The notes beneath the pieces are model-generated. The model made no database searches. It was not told the origin of the DNA and saw only the letters and a program-made list of their open reading frames with translations. A DNA stretch of 64,000 nucleotides from Pseudomonas abyssi (GTDB lineage: Bacteria > Pseudomonadota > Gammaproteobacteria > Pseudomonadales > Pseudomonadaceae): positions 62,001-126,000 of the forward strand of contig NZ_NTMR01000012.1 of the NCBI RefSeq assembly GCF_002307495.1, written 5' to 3'. A program made the position numbers and the translations under genes. This document shows positions 17,025 to 25,700 of the stretch, one piece after another. Each line of letters begins with the position of its first letter. Position 1 is the stretch's first letter.

Positions 17025-17535
17025 CGCCTTTGTGCTGCAACGCGACAGCGGCATCCGCATGCCACGCCGCATGCAGGTCGAGTTCAGTGCCATCGTGCAG
17101 GCGCTGGCTGACACCAGTGAGACGGAGTTGAGCAGTGCGCAGATCTGGGCGATTTTCGAGCAGACCTATCTCGCACCAACGCAGGTGCGATCAAGCCTCA
17201 TCTACCGCAACCATCGTCTGTTCGAGCATCTGGACGGTCAAGGCATCGCACTGGAGCTGGCAGACAGCGACGGTGCCGTCAGGACCATCGCCGGATCGGG
17301 CAACGGCCCGATAGCCGCCACCGTTGCGGCCCTGGGGCTGCCGCTGCGTATCGACAGCTTTGAAGAGCGCAGTCTGGCTGCAGGGTCAGAGGCCGCAGCC
17401 GTCGCCATAGTTGAAGCCGCCATGCCCGGCGTGCCCGGCTCACGCTTCGGCGTCGGTCGACACCCGAATATAGCGACGGCATCGGTATTGGCGGTGCTGA
17501 GTGCCGCTGCCCGGTTTGCCGACGCGACAGACTAA
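17008..17535 (+). pseudogene. 3' fragment of a 2-isopropylmalate synthase-like gene (leuA paralogue)
   Basis: From about 17011 the plus-strand frame encodes the C-terminal regulatory domain of a LeuA-type enzyme. GGIAFVLQRDSGIRMPRR is the start, then QVEFSAIVQALAD, and the glycine-rich GSGNGPIAATVAALG. It ends with FGVGRHPNIATASVLAVLSA before a normal stop. The catalytic TIM barrel and linker, about 390 residues, are absent. Everything upstream in the frame is antisense to the truncated AraC gene. The fragment has no start of its own. Divergent araC and leuA-like genes that lost both 5' ends in one deletion would give exactly this arrangement. Confidence 0.75.
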
Positions 17536-17582
17536 GCAAGGACAAGGCGGCGTCGGCACAGAGCGGCCCCCCCTGGCGCAGC

Positions 17583-18050
17583 TCAGTTCGCTGGCGCCGG
17601 CAGCGTTTTAGCGTAATGGAAAAAGACCTCATCACGGACCCAGCCGGTCGACTCGTAGAGCCGCTGGGCCGCCGTATTGGTGATCGCCGTTGCCAGCTCC
17701 ATGCGCACCGCGCCGCGAGCCTCGGCCTGCTGGCCGGCTGCCGTCAGCAACTGTTCGGCAATGCCCTGACGACGAAAGTCAGCGGCAACAAACAGATCGT
17801 ACAGAACGCAAATAGGGGCCATATCCACCGAACAGAAAGTCGGGTACAGCTGGCAGAAGCCCGCCAGCTCGCCCTCTGCAGTCTCGGCGATGAGCACCAC
17901 CGACTCCCCCTTCTGCAGGCGGGCATGCAGGTAGGCGATCGCGCCCGCTAGATCGGCAGCTTGCTCATAAAACTGACGGTACAGGTCAAACAGTCGCCCC
18001 ACCCGCCCGGCGTCGGCAGCGGTGGCGAGGCCAATGCGCATGTCATTCAC
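17583..18050 (-). CDS. GNAT family N-acetyltransferase
   Basis: Acetyl-CoA-dependent acetyltransferase of 155 residues. The core includes FCQLYPTFCSVDMAPICVLYDLFVAADFRRQGIAEQLL, containing the acetyl-CoA pyrophosphate loop (R-R-Q-G-I-A), and then MELATAITNTAAQRLYESTGWVRD. The acceptor is unknown. A second ATG lies three codons downstream of the chosen start; neither has a strong ribosome site. Confidence 0.88.
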   Translation of the reverse strand: MNDMRIGLATAADAGRVGRLFDLYRQFYEQAADLAGAIAYLHARLQKGESVVLIAETAEGELAGFCQLYPTFCSVDMAPICVLYDLFVAADFRRQGIAEQLLTAAGQQAEARGAVRMELATAITNTAAQRLYESTGWVRDEVFFHYAKTLPAPAN

Positions 18051-18064
18051 CAGAGAGACAACGC

Positions 18065-18778
18065 CTAGGCCTGACGCGGCCGGACCGGCGTTTTGCGGCC
18101 CAACAGGCGTTCGCTGGGTGCGATCTCAGCGACCTGACGATAATCCTCCAGCAACTGGAACCAGTCTGCCTCGGGCATCGGCCCACGGTGGCGGTAAAGC
18201 TGCTTCAGGTCGTGGCGCACGGCGGCGCTGCGACGCCAGCGGCGGCGACATTTCTCCAGGTCGAGCAGCGCGATTTCCACCCCCCGACTGCGTACCCGGA
18301 TGAAAATATGTTTGGAGTACAGGCAGCCATGCTGCAGGCCGGCGTTATGCGCCAGACTCAGGCAGCTGGCCAGCTCACGCAACATGTGGCGGTGCACGGC
18401 TTCGCCATGCTGCGCTCTGGCATCGCCGGCATACCACTCATCAAGGCTGATGAAGTCGCGCAGCTCTTGGGTCACCAGCAGCCCTTGCCACTGGCCCTGC
18501 TGCTTGCGCGCACCCGCAAAGCGGATCTGCGGCACACGCACACCAGCGGCGCGATAAGCCTCCAAAGCCCAGGCTTCGCGCACCACAGTGGGCCGTCCAA
18601 GGGGATAACGCAGCGAGCGGCTGAGGTGGCCAATCTGGCGTTTGAGATAGAGGGTGACGTCTTGATCGGTCAGCCGCTGCACGCCGCTGTTGCCGTCGCG
18701 GCGCTCGTTGGGCTCTTCTACCCAGTCGCCCTGCCGGGCCCACCAGTCACTGAACGCGGGATGCGCCTTGTCTTTCAT
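18065..18778 (-). CDS. Lipopolysaccharide kinase InaA family protein (second copy)
   Basis: Protein of 237 residues paralogous to the one at 5440-6150. Shared blocks are WVEEPNERRDGNSGVQRL, LYLKRQIGHLSRSLRYPLGRPTVVREAWAL, GQWQGLLVTQEL, HGCLYSKHIFIRV and IALLDLEKCRRR. It should have the same kinase-like fold (Lys in LYLKRQ, Glu in the REAWAL helix, His in the HGCLYSKH loop, Asp in LLDLEK). It is not beside LPS-core genes here. The ATG at 18778 was chosen because the longer frame adds residues with no family counterpart. Confidence 0.86.
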   Translation of the reverse strand: MKDKAHPAFSDWWARQGDWVEEPNERRDGNSGVQRLTDQDVTLYLKRQIGHLSRSLRYPLGRPTVVREAWALEAYRAAGVRVPQIRFAGARKQQGQWQGLLVTQELRDFISLDEWYAGDARAQHGEAVHRHMLRELASCLSLAHNAGLQHGCLYSKHIFIRVRSRGVEIALLDLEKCRRRWRRSAAVRHDLKQLYRHRGPMPEADWFQLLEDYRQVAEIAPSERLLGRKTPVRPRQA

Positions 18779-18955
18779 ATTGTTATGCCTCGCTGTCGTC
18801 ACGCACTGTCTGACGTCGAACTGCAAGGACCGCGCCAGTGGGACAGGTGATTGTTGTTAACGGCCAATCACCTTACCCACTATCGCCCTGTGTGGTCAAA
18901 ACAAATACTACGGCAGCGATCATCGGCGAACAGGCCGACTTACCCCTGACAGCGC

Positions 18956-20056
18956 TCAGCTGCGCAAATCGTACATCGCCTTCTCGCCCAGCGCGTGCCA
19001 GGCCTGAATGCGTTCACGGAAAGCCTGCATCGAGTCCCAGACCTCACGGTTGAGCGGGTCCATGGCGGCGGTTTCTTCCAGCACGTCACCGCTGATGTCA
19101 CGCAAGCGGTCCAGCACTGAGTCCGGCAGGCGGCGTAGCTGGACGTGGTGCTCGTTAACCAGCGTGTGCAGGGCTTCGGCGTTACGTCGACCGTACTCAT
19201 CCAGCATGGCCTGGTTGGTCGAGCGCGCGGCCTCGATGACGATGGCACGCAGATCATCTGGCAACTCGGCCAGCTTCTGCTTGTTGATCGTCAACTCCAG
19301 CACCGCGCAGGGCTCCTGCCAGCCGGGGTAATAGTAGTACTTGGCGGCCTGGTAGAGGCCGAAGGCGAGATCGTTGTAGGGGCTGACCCAATCGCTGGCG
19401 TCGATCACGCCGGTCTGCAGGGAGGTGAAGATCTCGCTGCCGGGCAGGTTGACGGTGGTCGCGCCGGCCCGTGCCAGCACCTCGCCACCAAAGCCGGGCA
19501 TGCGGATCTTCAGGCCCTGCAGGTCATCCAGGCTGTTGATTTCCTTGTTGAACCAGCCGGCCATCTGCACGCCGGTGTTGCCGCAGGGCAGCGGCACCAC
19601 GCCCAGCGGATCGTAGGCCTTCTGCCACAGCTCAAGCCCGCCACCCTCGTACAGCCAGGCGTTCATTTCCTGCGCGTTCATACCAAAGGGCACAGCGGTG
19701 AAAAAAGGCGCAGCGGCGCTCTTGCCCTTCCAGTAATAGGCCGCGCTGTGGCCCAGCTCAGCGGTGCCACTGGATACCGCGTCAAACACTTCCAGCGCCG
19801 GCACCAGCGCACCAGCAGCAAAAACCTGAATGCTCAAGCGGCCGTTGGACAGCCGCGCTACCGTGTCGGCAAAGCGCTGCGCGGTGGTACCCAGGCCAGG
19901 AAAGTTCTCCGGCCAGGAGGTAACCATTTTCCAGCGAAAGCGCTGCTCCGGCGCAGCACTCGCCCCACCCGCCGGCGCGCTATCGTCCTTGCACCCGGCC
20001 AGCGCCGCAGCCCCCAAACCCAGTCCGGCGGCGGTCAGTAAGTTACGTCTATCCAT
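18956..20056 (-). CDS. dctP: TRAP transporter solute-binding protein (DctP/TakP type)
   Basis: Periplasmic binding protein of 366 residues. The N-terminus MDRRNLLTAAGLGLGAAALAGCK combines a twin-arginine-like motif with a lipobox-like LAGC, so export by Tat and possible lipidation are both suggested. KMVTSWPENFPGLGTTAQRFAD, YYWKGKSAAAPFFTAVPFGMNAQEM and LKIRMPGFGGEVL match TakP-type proteins that bind 2-oxo or hydroxy acids. GGAG lies 8 bases before the ATG at 20056; an ATG seven codons earlier has no ribosome site. No permease genes are adjacent; the orphan dctQM at 979-2915 is the likely partner. Confidence 0.9.
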   Translation of the reverse strand: MDRRNLLTAAGLGLGAAALAGCKDDSAPAGGASAAPEQRFRWKMVTSWPENFPGLGTTAQRFADTVARLSNGRLSIQVFAAGALVPALEVFDAVSSGTAELGHSAAYYWKGKSAAAPFFTAVPFGMNAQEMNAWLYEGGGLELWQKAYDPLGVVPLPCGNTGVQMAGWFNKEINSLDDLQGLKIRMPGFGGEVLARAGATTVNLPGSEIFTSLQTGVIDASDWVSPYNDLAFGLYQAAKYYYYPGWQEPCAVLELTINKQKLAELPDDLRAIVIEAARSTNQAMLDEYGRRNAEALHTLVNEHHVQLRRLPDSVLDRLRDISGDVLEETAAMDPLNREVWDSMQAFRERIQAWHALGEKAMYDLRS

Positions 20057-20322
20057 TCTTATAGCTCCAAGCTTCAAGCGGCAAGCTGTCCGCTGCTGAC
20101 TTTTATAGGGGTGTAGGCAGCGTCGACACGCGCCCTCCTCTCCGGCGAATTACCCAAACCGCAAAATATTCAAAGCCACACGCTGTCCGCGTGGTCGCGG
20201 ATTAGCCTGTCGACAACCGCGCGCCGTCAACCACAACGTCGTGCAACCTGGCAAAGTGCTTCCCGCACGCACAAACCGCTTGCAGCTTGAGGCTTAAAGC
20301 TTGCGGCTCCGAGCTGCTGGCG
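20057..20322. repeat. Intergenic region with AAGCTT-rich inverted repeat copies
   Basis: The 266-base gap between dctP and uvrD has related sequences at both ends in opposite orientation. One is AGCTCCAAGCTTCAAGCGGC (20065-20084). The other, around 20278-20316, reads on the other strand as AGCTCGGAGCCGCAAGCTTT followed by AAGCCTCAAGCTGCAAGCGG. Such imperfect AAGCTT/CAAGC repeats resemble intergenic repeats seen in pseudomonads. No gene is recognised between them. Confidence 0.45.
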
Positions 20323-22497
20323 CTACAGCGCCTGCAGCTTGGCATACGCCACCATCAGCCACTTGCTGCCTTCGTCATCAAAGTTGACCTGAATGCGCGC
20401 TTGCGCGCCCTGGCCTTCGTAGTTGAGCACCACACCTTCGCCGAACAACGCGTGTTCGACGCGTTGGCCAAGGGCAAAACCGGTGTTCTCTGACGCTTCG
20501 CTGGCAAACAGACCACCCTTGGCCGGGCCAAAGGGGCGGCTGACCTGATTGCCCAGCCGGACTTCCTGAATCAGTTCACCCGGGACTTCACGTACAAAGC
20601 GCGAGACCTTGTTGAAGGTTTCGCTGCCATACAGGCGGCGCGTCTCGGCCCAGGTGATCACCAGTTGCTGCATCGCCCGGGTAATGCCGACGTAAGCCAG
20701 GCGGCGCTCTTCCTCAAGCCGGCCCGGGTCTTCCAGGCTCATCTTGTGCGGGAACAGCCCTTCTTCCACCCCGGCCATAAATACCAGCGGAAACTCCAGC
20801 CCCTTGGCGCTGTGCAAGGTCATCAGCTGCACGCTGTCTTCAAAGCGATCGGCCTGGGTTTCGCCCGCTTCCAGCGAAGCGTGCGCGAGGAAGGCCAGCA
20901 GCACGTCGCCGTCCTCTTCCGCGTCGGCCATGTCGTTCTCGAAGCCACGCGCGGCGGACACCAGTTCTTCCAGGTTTTCCACCCGGGTCTGACCCTTGTC
21001 GCCCTTTTCCTGCTCATGAAAGCGCAGCAGGCCGCTGTGCTCGATGGCGATCTGCGCCTGACTGTAGAGCGGCAGACCTTGAGCGCGCTCGGCCATCTCC
21101 TCGATCAGCACCATAAAGCCCTGCACGGCATTGGCAGCGCGGCCCGGCAAGCCTTTGTTATCGAGCAGGTCGCAGGCCGCCTGCCACATCGAGACATCCT
21201 GCTCCCGGGCCTGCTGACGCAGCAACTCGACGGTCTTGTCGCCGATGCCGCGGGTGGGCAGGTTGATAATGCGTTCCAGCGCGCCATCGTCGCCACGACT
21301 GCCCATCAGCCGCAGGTAGGCCATGGCGTTCTTGATCTCGGCCCGCTCGAAAAAGCGCTGCCCACCATAGATGCGATAGGGAATGCCACTGCGCAGCAGC
21401 GCTTCTTCCAGCACTCGCGACTGGGCGTTGGAGCGATACAGGATGGCGATCTCACTGCGGCTCAGGCCATCGCGAATGCCCTGCTCGATACGCTCGACGA
21501 TGTAGCGCGCTTCGTCCTGCTCGTTGAAGCCGGCATACAGGGCAATCGGCTCACCCTCGTTGCCATCGGTCCACAGCTCTTTGCCCAGGCGCCCGGCGTT
21601 ATTGCCGATCAGCGCGTTGGCGGCCTTGAGGATGGTCGCGGTAGAGCGGTAATTCTGCTCTAGGCGAATCATCTCGGCGTTCGGGTAATCGGTCTGGAAC
21701 TGCTGGATATTTTCGATGCGTGCCCCGCGCCAGCCATAGATCGACTGGTCGTCGTCACCCACCACCATCAGGCTCGGATTGTTGCCAGCCAGGTGCCGCA
21801 ACCAGGCGTATTGCACCGCATTGGTGTCCTGAAACTCGTCGACCAGAATATGCCGGAAGCGCGCGCGGTACTGTTCACGCAGGGCCGGATTGTCGCGCCA
21901 CAGCTCCAGCGAGCGCAGCAACAGCTCGGCAAAGTCCACCGCGCCGGCACGATTGCACACCTGCTCGTAGGCTTCGTAAATGCGCACCATGGTGGTCATG
22001 TACAGGTCACCCGCCGGCTGGATGTGCTGCGGGCGCAAGCCTTCATCCTTCTGCGAGTTGATCCACCACTGGGCCTGCCGGGGCGCCCACTGGTTGTCGT
22101 CCAGGCCCAGCTCGCGAATCACGCGCTTGATCAACCGCTGCTGGTCATCGCTATCGAGGATCTGAAACTGTTCAGCCAGGCCGGCCTCTCGCCAGTGGGC
22201 GCGCAGCAGACGGTGCGCCAGCCCGTGGAAGGTGCCGACCCACATACCCTGCGGCGAGATGCCGAGCAGCTGCTCGATCCGCGCGCGCATCTCATGGGCA
22301 GCCTTGTTGGTGAAAGTAACCGAGAGAATGCTCCAGGGCGACGCCTGTTCCACCTGAACCAACCAGGCGATACGGTGCACCAGTACTCGGGTTTTGCCGG
22401 AGCCGGCCCCGGCCAGCACCAGTTGCTGGCCGACTGCGGCGCTGACCGCCTGGCGTTGGGCTTCGTTAAGCGAATTAAGCAGGTGGGAAATATCCAT
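20323..22497 (-). CDS. uvrD: DNA helicase II (UvrD)
   Basis: Superfamily 1A 3'-5' helicase of 724 residues, normal for UvrD. It unwinds DNA in nucleotide excision and methyl-directed mismatch repair. Motifs in order are LAGAGSGKTRVLVHR (Walker A), VTFTNKAAHEMRAR (Ia), VDEFQDTNAVQY (II), VGDDDQSIYGWRGA (III), RLEQNYRST (IV), TLHSAKGLEFPLVFM (V) and RRLAYVGITRAMQQL (VI). The extreme C-terminus contains the VEHALFGEGVVLNYEGQG Tudor-like segment that contacts RNA polymerase. No convincing LexA box was seen upstream. Confidence 0.96.
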   Translation of the reverse strand: MDISHLLNSLNEAQRQAVSAAVGQQLVLAGAGSGKTRVLVHRIAWLVQVEQASPWSILSVTFTNKAAHEMRARIEQLLGISPQGMWVGTFHGLAHRLLRAHWREAGLAEQFQILDSDDQQRLIKRVIRELGLDDNQWAPRQAQWWINSQKDEGLRPQHIQPAGDLYMTTMVRIYEAYEQVCNRAGAVDFAELLLRSLELWRDNPALREQYRARFRHILVDEFQDTNAVQYAWLRHLAGNNPSLMVVGDDDQSIYGWRGARIENIQQFQTDYPNAEMIRLEQNYRSTATILKAANALIGNNAGRLGKELWTDGNEGEPIALYAGFNEQDEARYIVERIEQGIRDGLSRSEIAILYRSNAQSRVLEEALLRSGIPYRIYGGQRFFERAEIKNAMAYLRLMGSRGDDGALERIINLPTRGIGDKTVELLRQQAREQDVSMWQAACDLLDNKGLPGRAANAVQGFMVLIEEMAERAQGLPLYSQAQIAIEHSGLLRFHEQEKGDKGQTRVENLEELVSAARGFENDMADAEEDGDVLLAFLAHASLEAGETQADRFEDSVQLMTLHSAKGLEFPLVFMAGVEEGLFPHKMSLEDPGRLEEERRLAYVGITRAMQQLVITWAETRRLYGSETFNKVSRFVREVPGELIQEVRLGNQVSRPFGPAKGGLFASEASENTGFALGQRVEHALFGEGVVLNYEGQGAQARIQVNFDDEGSKWLMVAYAKLQAL

Positions 22498-22829
22498 CGC
22501 GGCATTCTAGGGAAGCACTGATCCATTCCACAAGCCCTCTGCATGCTTGGGCGCCCGCCGTGCGGGGCTGCCTGCTCAATTCAAATAGGCCATTTCAGTA
22601 CAGCGCACACGCGCTACTGCCGCCCCGTCGCCGGGCCCGTCACTGGCGGACCTTGCGGTCATCCGCCCAACGGCTGAGCGTCTGCGTCGGATTCCCGAGA
22701 TAGAGACCTTGGCAAGCTGTTTTTTGCGCACCAGGGACTGTGCCGGGCACGTCCCCTGGTGTATGGTTGGGCAGGCACACAAGCCGACCCGACAGACACA
22801 ACAATGACAAAAAACAACGTCAACGGACC
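22498..22829. other. Divergent intergenic region uvrD / EAL gene, with a long hairpin
   Basis: No gene is recognised in these 332 bases. At 22729-22761 a near-perfect inverted repeat pairs CACCAGGGAC with GTCCCCTGGTG around an inner GTGCC / GGCAC stem. It lies about 70 bases before the EAL-gene start and has no U-tract on either side, so a leader structure or protein site is more likely than a terminator. Promoters could not be assigned. Confidence 0.4.
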
Positions 22830-25700
22830 ATGGAGCAGCGCAGCCGCATGAGCGCCAGTCCAGCGGCCTTCAGCCCGATTCCCCGCGATGAACTGCGCTT
22901 GCAGCAGCTGAACCAGCTGTACGCCCAGTCCCGCTTGCCGCAATGGCTGTTGCTGGTCACCGCCGTTTTGATCACCCCGCTCGCCTGGGCCCACAGCACC
23001 CGCAGCAGCCTGCTGGTGTGGATAGCCCTGCTCGGCCTGCTGGTGGCAACCCGTCAGGTGCTGGTAGGCCGTTACTGGCAGGCCTCGGCACGGGAGCGCC
23101 TGCAGCGTCGCTGGAGCCTGTTTTTCCATCTCGGCAACCTCGCCTCCGGACTCTGTCTGAGCTGGGTACATATCGCCCTGACCCCGCTGGACAACTTTGC
23201 CCTGCAGGCGCAGATGTACAGTATCGCCAGCGGCGTCAGCATCTGCGTTGGCGTACTCTACGCGCCGCGCTACAGCGCGTTCGCCTCTTTCATGCTGCCC
23301 GCCTGGCTGCCGCCGGTCATCTGGCTGCTGGCCGACGGCACGCCCAGCAGCCTGGTCTGGGCGCAGACCGGCGCCATGATGTTCTGCTTTATCCTGCTGG
23401 CCGCTGCGCTGATCCACCGGACCATGCGCAACGCGCTGATCAGCAACCTGCGCAACGAAGCCCTGCTGGGCAATCTCGGCAGCGCCCACCAGCACACCGA
23501 AGAGCTTAACCAGCAACTGACCCGCGAGATTAACCAGCGCCGCCGCGCCGAGCAGTCCCTGCGCGACAGCCACGACGATCTGGAAGAACGGGTGCGCCAG
23601 CGCACCGCCGAGCTGGAAAAGGCCACCCACGATCTGCAGGCCAGCGAGGCGCAGCTAACCCTGGCCATGGAGGCCAGCCAGCTCGGTCTGTGGGACTGGG
23701 ATCTGACCACCGACAAGGTGTACCACTCGCGCCTCAACGCGCTCTTCGGCATGCCGGACGAATACGTGCCCAGCATGCGCCAGGATCTGCGCCCGCTGGT
23801 ACACCCGGCTGATGTCACCATGGTGCGCCGCACGCTGGTTCGGCATATGAAGAGCCAGACCGCGGCCTACCGCATGGAGTACCGCGTACGTCACAGCAGT
23901 GGCCACTGGCTGTGGGTCGAGGACAGCGGCCGTGCAGTGGAACGTGCCGCCGATGGCCGAGTACTGCGCATGATCGGCACCCGCCGCGATATCAGCGCAC
24001 GCAAGCATCAAGACGAACAGGCGCAGCTGGCGTCTACCGTGTTCGAGGCGACCAGCGAGGGCATTTTCATCCTCGGCCCGACACTGGATATCCTCGCCGT
24101 CAATCAGGCCTACACCGTGATCACCGGACTGTCACAGCAAGACGCCGTTGGCCACAACATTCTGGATCTCAGCGGCAGCGACGATCTGCGCCAGCAATTC
24201 CTCCATCTGCAGCAACTGCTCAACAATCAGGATCGTTGGCAAGGAGAAATGACCGCCCGGCGCCGCAACGGAGAGCTGTTCCCGATCTGGCTGCAGCTCG
24301 CGGTCGTGCGCAGCGCCGGCGGACAGCTGACGCATTACGTCGGCTTCTTCGCCGACCTGACCACCCACCGCCAGACCGAAGAACAGCTGCAATACCTGAC
24401 CAACTACGATCCGCTGACCCAGCTGGCCAACCGCAGCCTGTTCACCGACCGCCTGCAGGACGCGGTTGCCCGCGCCCGCCAGCACCACCACGCGGTTGCG
24501 CTGCTGCATATCGATCTGGACCGCTTCAAGCACATCAACGTGACCCTCGGCCACGCCGTGGCAGACGGCCTGCTGCAGGAGGTTGCACGCCGGCTCAGCA
24601 CCGAAGTCGACAGCCGGCACACCCTGGCGCGGCTGTCGGCAGACGAGTTTGTGGTGATTGTCGAGCAGGCCGACGACGAACAGCAGCTCGGCGTCCTGGC
24701 CAGCCAGTTGCTGGAAGCCCTGCGCAAACCCATGCTGGTGGCCGAGCACGAGCTGGTCACCACCGCCTCCATCGGCATCAGCGTATTCCCGACCACCGCG
24801 CGCGACAGCCTGCTGCTGATCACCCAGGCCAACCAGGCGATGCAGCACGCCAAGCACCTGGGCGGCAACCGCTGGCAGTTCTACACACGTGAGCTGCGCG
24901 CCTACAGCCTGGACCGTCTGCAGCTGGAAAACCAGCTGCGCAAAGCCATCGACGAAGACCAGCTGGTGGTGCACTTTCAGCCCAAGCTGCACCTGGCCAG
25001 TGACCGTATCTGCAGCGCGGAAGCGCTGGTGCGCTGGCAGCATCCGGACAGAGGGCTGGTGATGCCCGGCGACTTCATCACCATCGCCGAGGAAACCGGC
25101 ATGATCGTGACGCTGGGGCAGAAGGTGCTGGATATCGCCTGCGAGCAGGCCGCGCTCTGGTGCCACCAGGGGCCGCAATCGGTCGCGGTGTCGGTCAACC
25201 TGTCAGTACAGCAGCTGCGCCAGGAAGGCTTTGCCGAGCGCGTGCGGATGACCCTGCAGCGCCACAACCTGCCTGCCCGCCTGCTGGAGCTGGAACTGAC
25301 CGAAAGCATGCTGGCCGAACACAGCGACCAGGTCGCCGAAAACGTTGCCGCGCTGCGAGCGCTGGGTGTGAGCCTGTCGGTGGACGACTTCGGCACCGGG
25401 TATTCATCGCTGGCCTACCTCAAGCGCTTCCCGATCAGCACGCTGAAAATCGACCGCGCCTTCGTCGCCGAGCTGGACGCCGCCAATGCCGACAACGCCA
25501 TCGTGCTGGCCATCATCGCCATGGCCCGCAGCCTGTCGCTCAAGGTGGTCGCAGAGGGTGTCGAACACGAGGGCCAGCTGAACTTCCTCAAGGCCAACGG
25601 CTGTGACGAAGTCCAAGGCTACCTCATCAGTCGGCCGATCGAGGCCGGCGCCTTTACCCGGTTACTGGAACAGAACAGCTGCCAACTGCTCGATCAATAG
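22830..25700 (+). CDS. Membrane-bound PAS-GGDEF-EAL c-di-GMP phosphodiesterase-type protein
   Basis: Protein of about 956 residues. The N-terminal part has five or six membrane helices (about residues 25-200), then a coiled coil (HQHTEELNQQLTREINQRRRAEQ region), two PAS/PAC units (QLGLWDWDLTTDKVY and VFEATSEGIFILG), a GGDEF domain and an EAL domain. The GGDEF signature is degenerate (LSADEF), so diguanylate cyclase activity is unlikely. The EAL domain keeps AEALVRW, LELTESML, VDDFGTGYSSL, KIDRAFV and VVAEGVE, so it should hydrolyse c-di-GMP. The start is uncertain: ATG 22830 or 22848. It converges on zwf with a 7-base overlap. Confidence 0.87.
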   Translation: MEQRSRMSASPAAFSPIPRDELRLQQLNQLYAQSRLPQWLLLVTAVLITPLAWAHSTRSSLLVWIALLGLLVATRQVLVGRYWQASARERLQRRWSLFFHLGNLASGLCLSWVHIALTPLDNFALQAQMYSIASGVSICVGVLYAPRYSAFASFMLPAWLPPVIWLLADGTPSSLVWAQTGAMMFCFILLAAALIHRTMRNALISNLRNEALLGNLGSAHQHTEELNQQLTREINQRRRAEQSLRDSHDDLEERVRQRTAELEKATHDLQASEAQLTLAMEASQLGLWDWDLTTDKVYHSRLNALFGMPDEYVPSMRQDLRPLVHPADVTMVRRTLVRHMKSQTAAYRMEYRVRHSSGHWLWVEDSGRAVERAADGRVLRMIGTRRDISARKHQDEQAQLASTVFEATSEGIFILGPTLDILAVNQAYTVITGLSQQDAVGHNILDLSGSDDLRQQFLHLQQLLNNQDRWQGEMTARRRNGELFPIWLQLAVVRSAGGQLTHYVGFFADLTTHRQTEEQLQYLTNYDPLTQLANRSLFTDRLQDAVARARQHHHAVALLHIDLDRFKHINVTLGHAVADGLLQEVARRLSTEVDSRHTLARLSADEFVVIVEQADDEQQLGVLASQLLEALRKPMLVAEHELVTTASIGISVFPTTARDSLLLITQANQAMQHAKHLGGNRWQFYTRELRAYSLDRLQLENQLRKAIDEDQLVVHFQPKLHLASDRICSAEALVRWQHPDRGLVMPGDFITIAEETGMIVTLGQKVLDIACEQAALWCHQGPQSVAVSVNLSVQQLRQEGFAERVRMTLQRHNLPARLLELELTESMLAEHSDQVAENVAALRALGVSLSVDDFGTGYSSLAYLKRFPISTLKIDRAFVAELDAANADNAIVLAIIAMARSLSLKVVAEGVEHEGQLNFLKANGCDEVQGYLISRPIEAGAFTRLLEQNSCQLLDQ

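Noticed and set aside
22517-22533. CTG-N10-CAA sequence upstream of uvrD considered as a LexA box
   Set aside because: The second half-site is CAA rather than CAG and the AT-rich TATATA centre is missing, so SOS control cannot be claimed.
22804-22850. ATG at 22804 with an A-rich start (ATGACAAAAAACAACG) upstream of the EAL gene
   Set aside because: It is in a different frame from the EAL protein and its translation shows no recognisable family resemblance; not a credible leader peptide.
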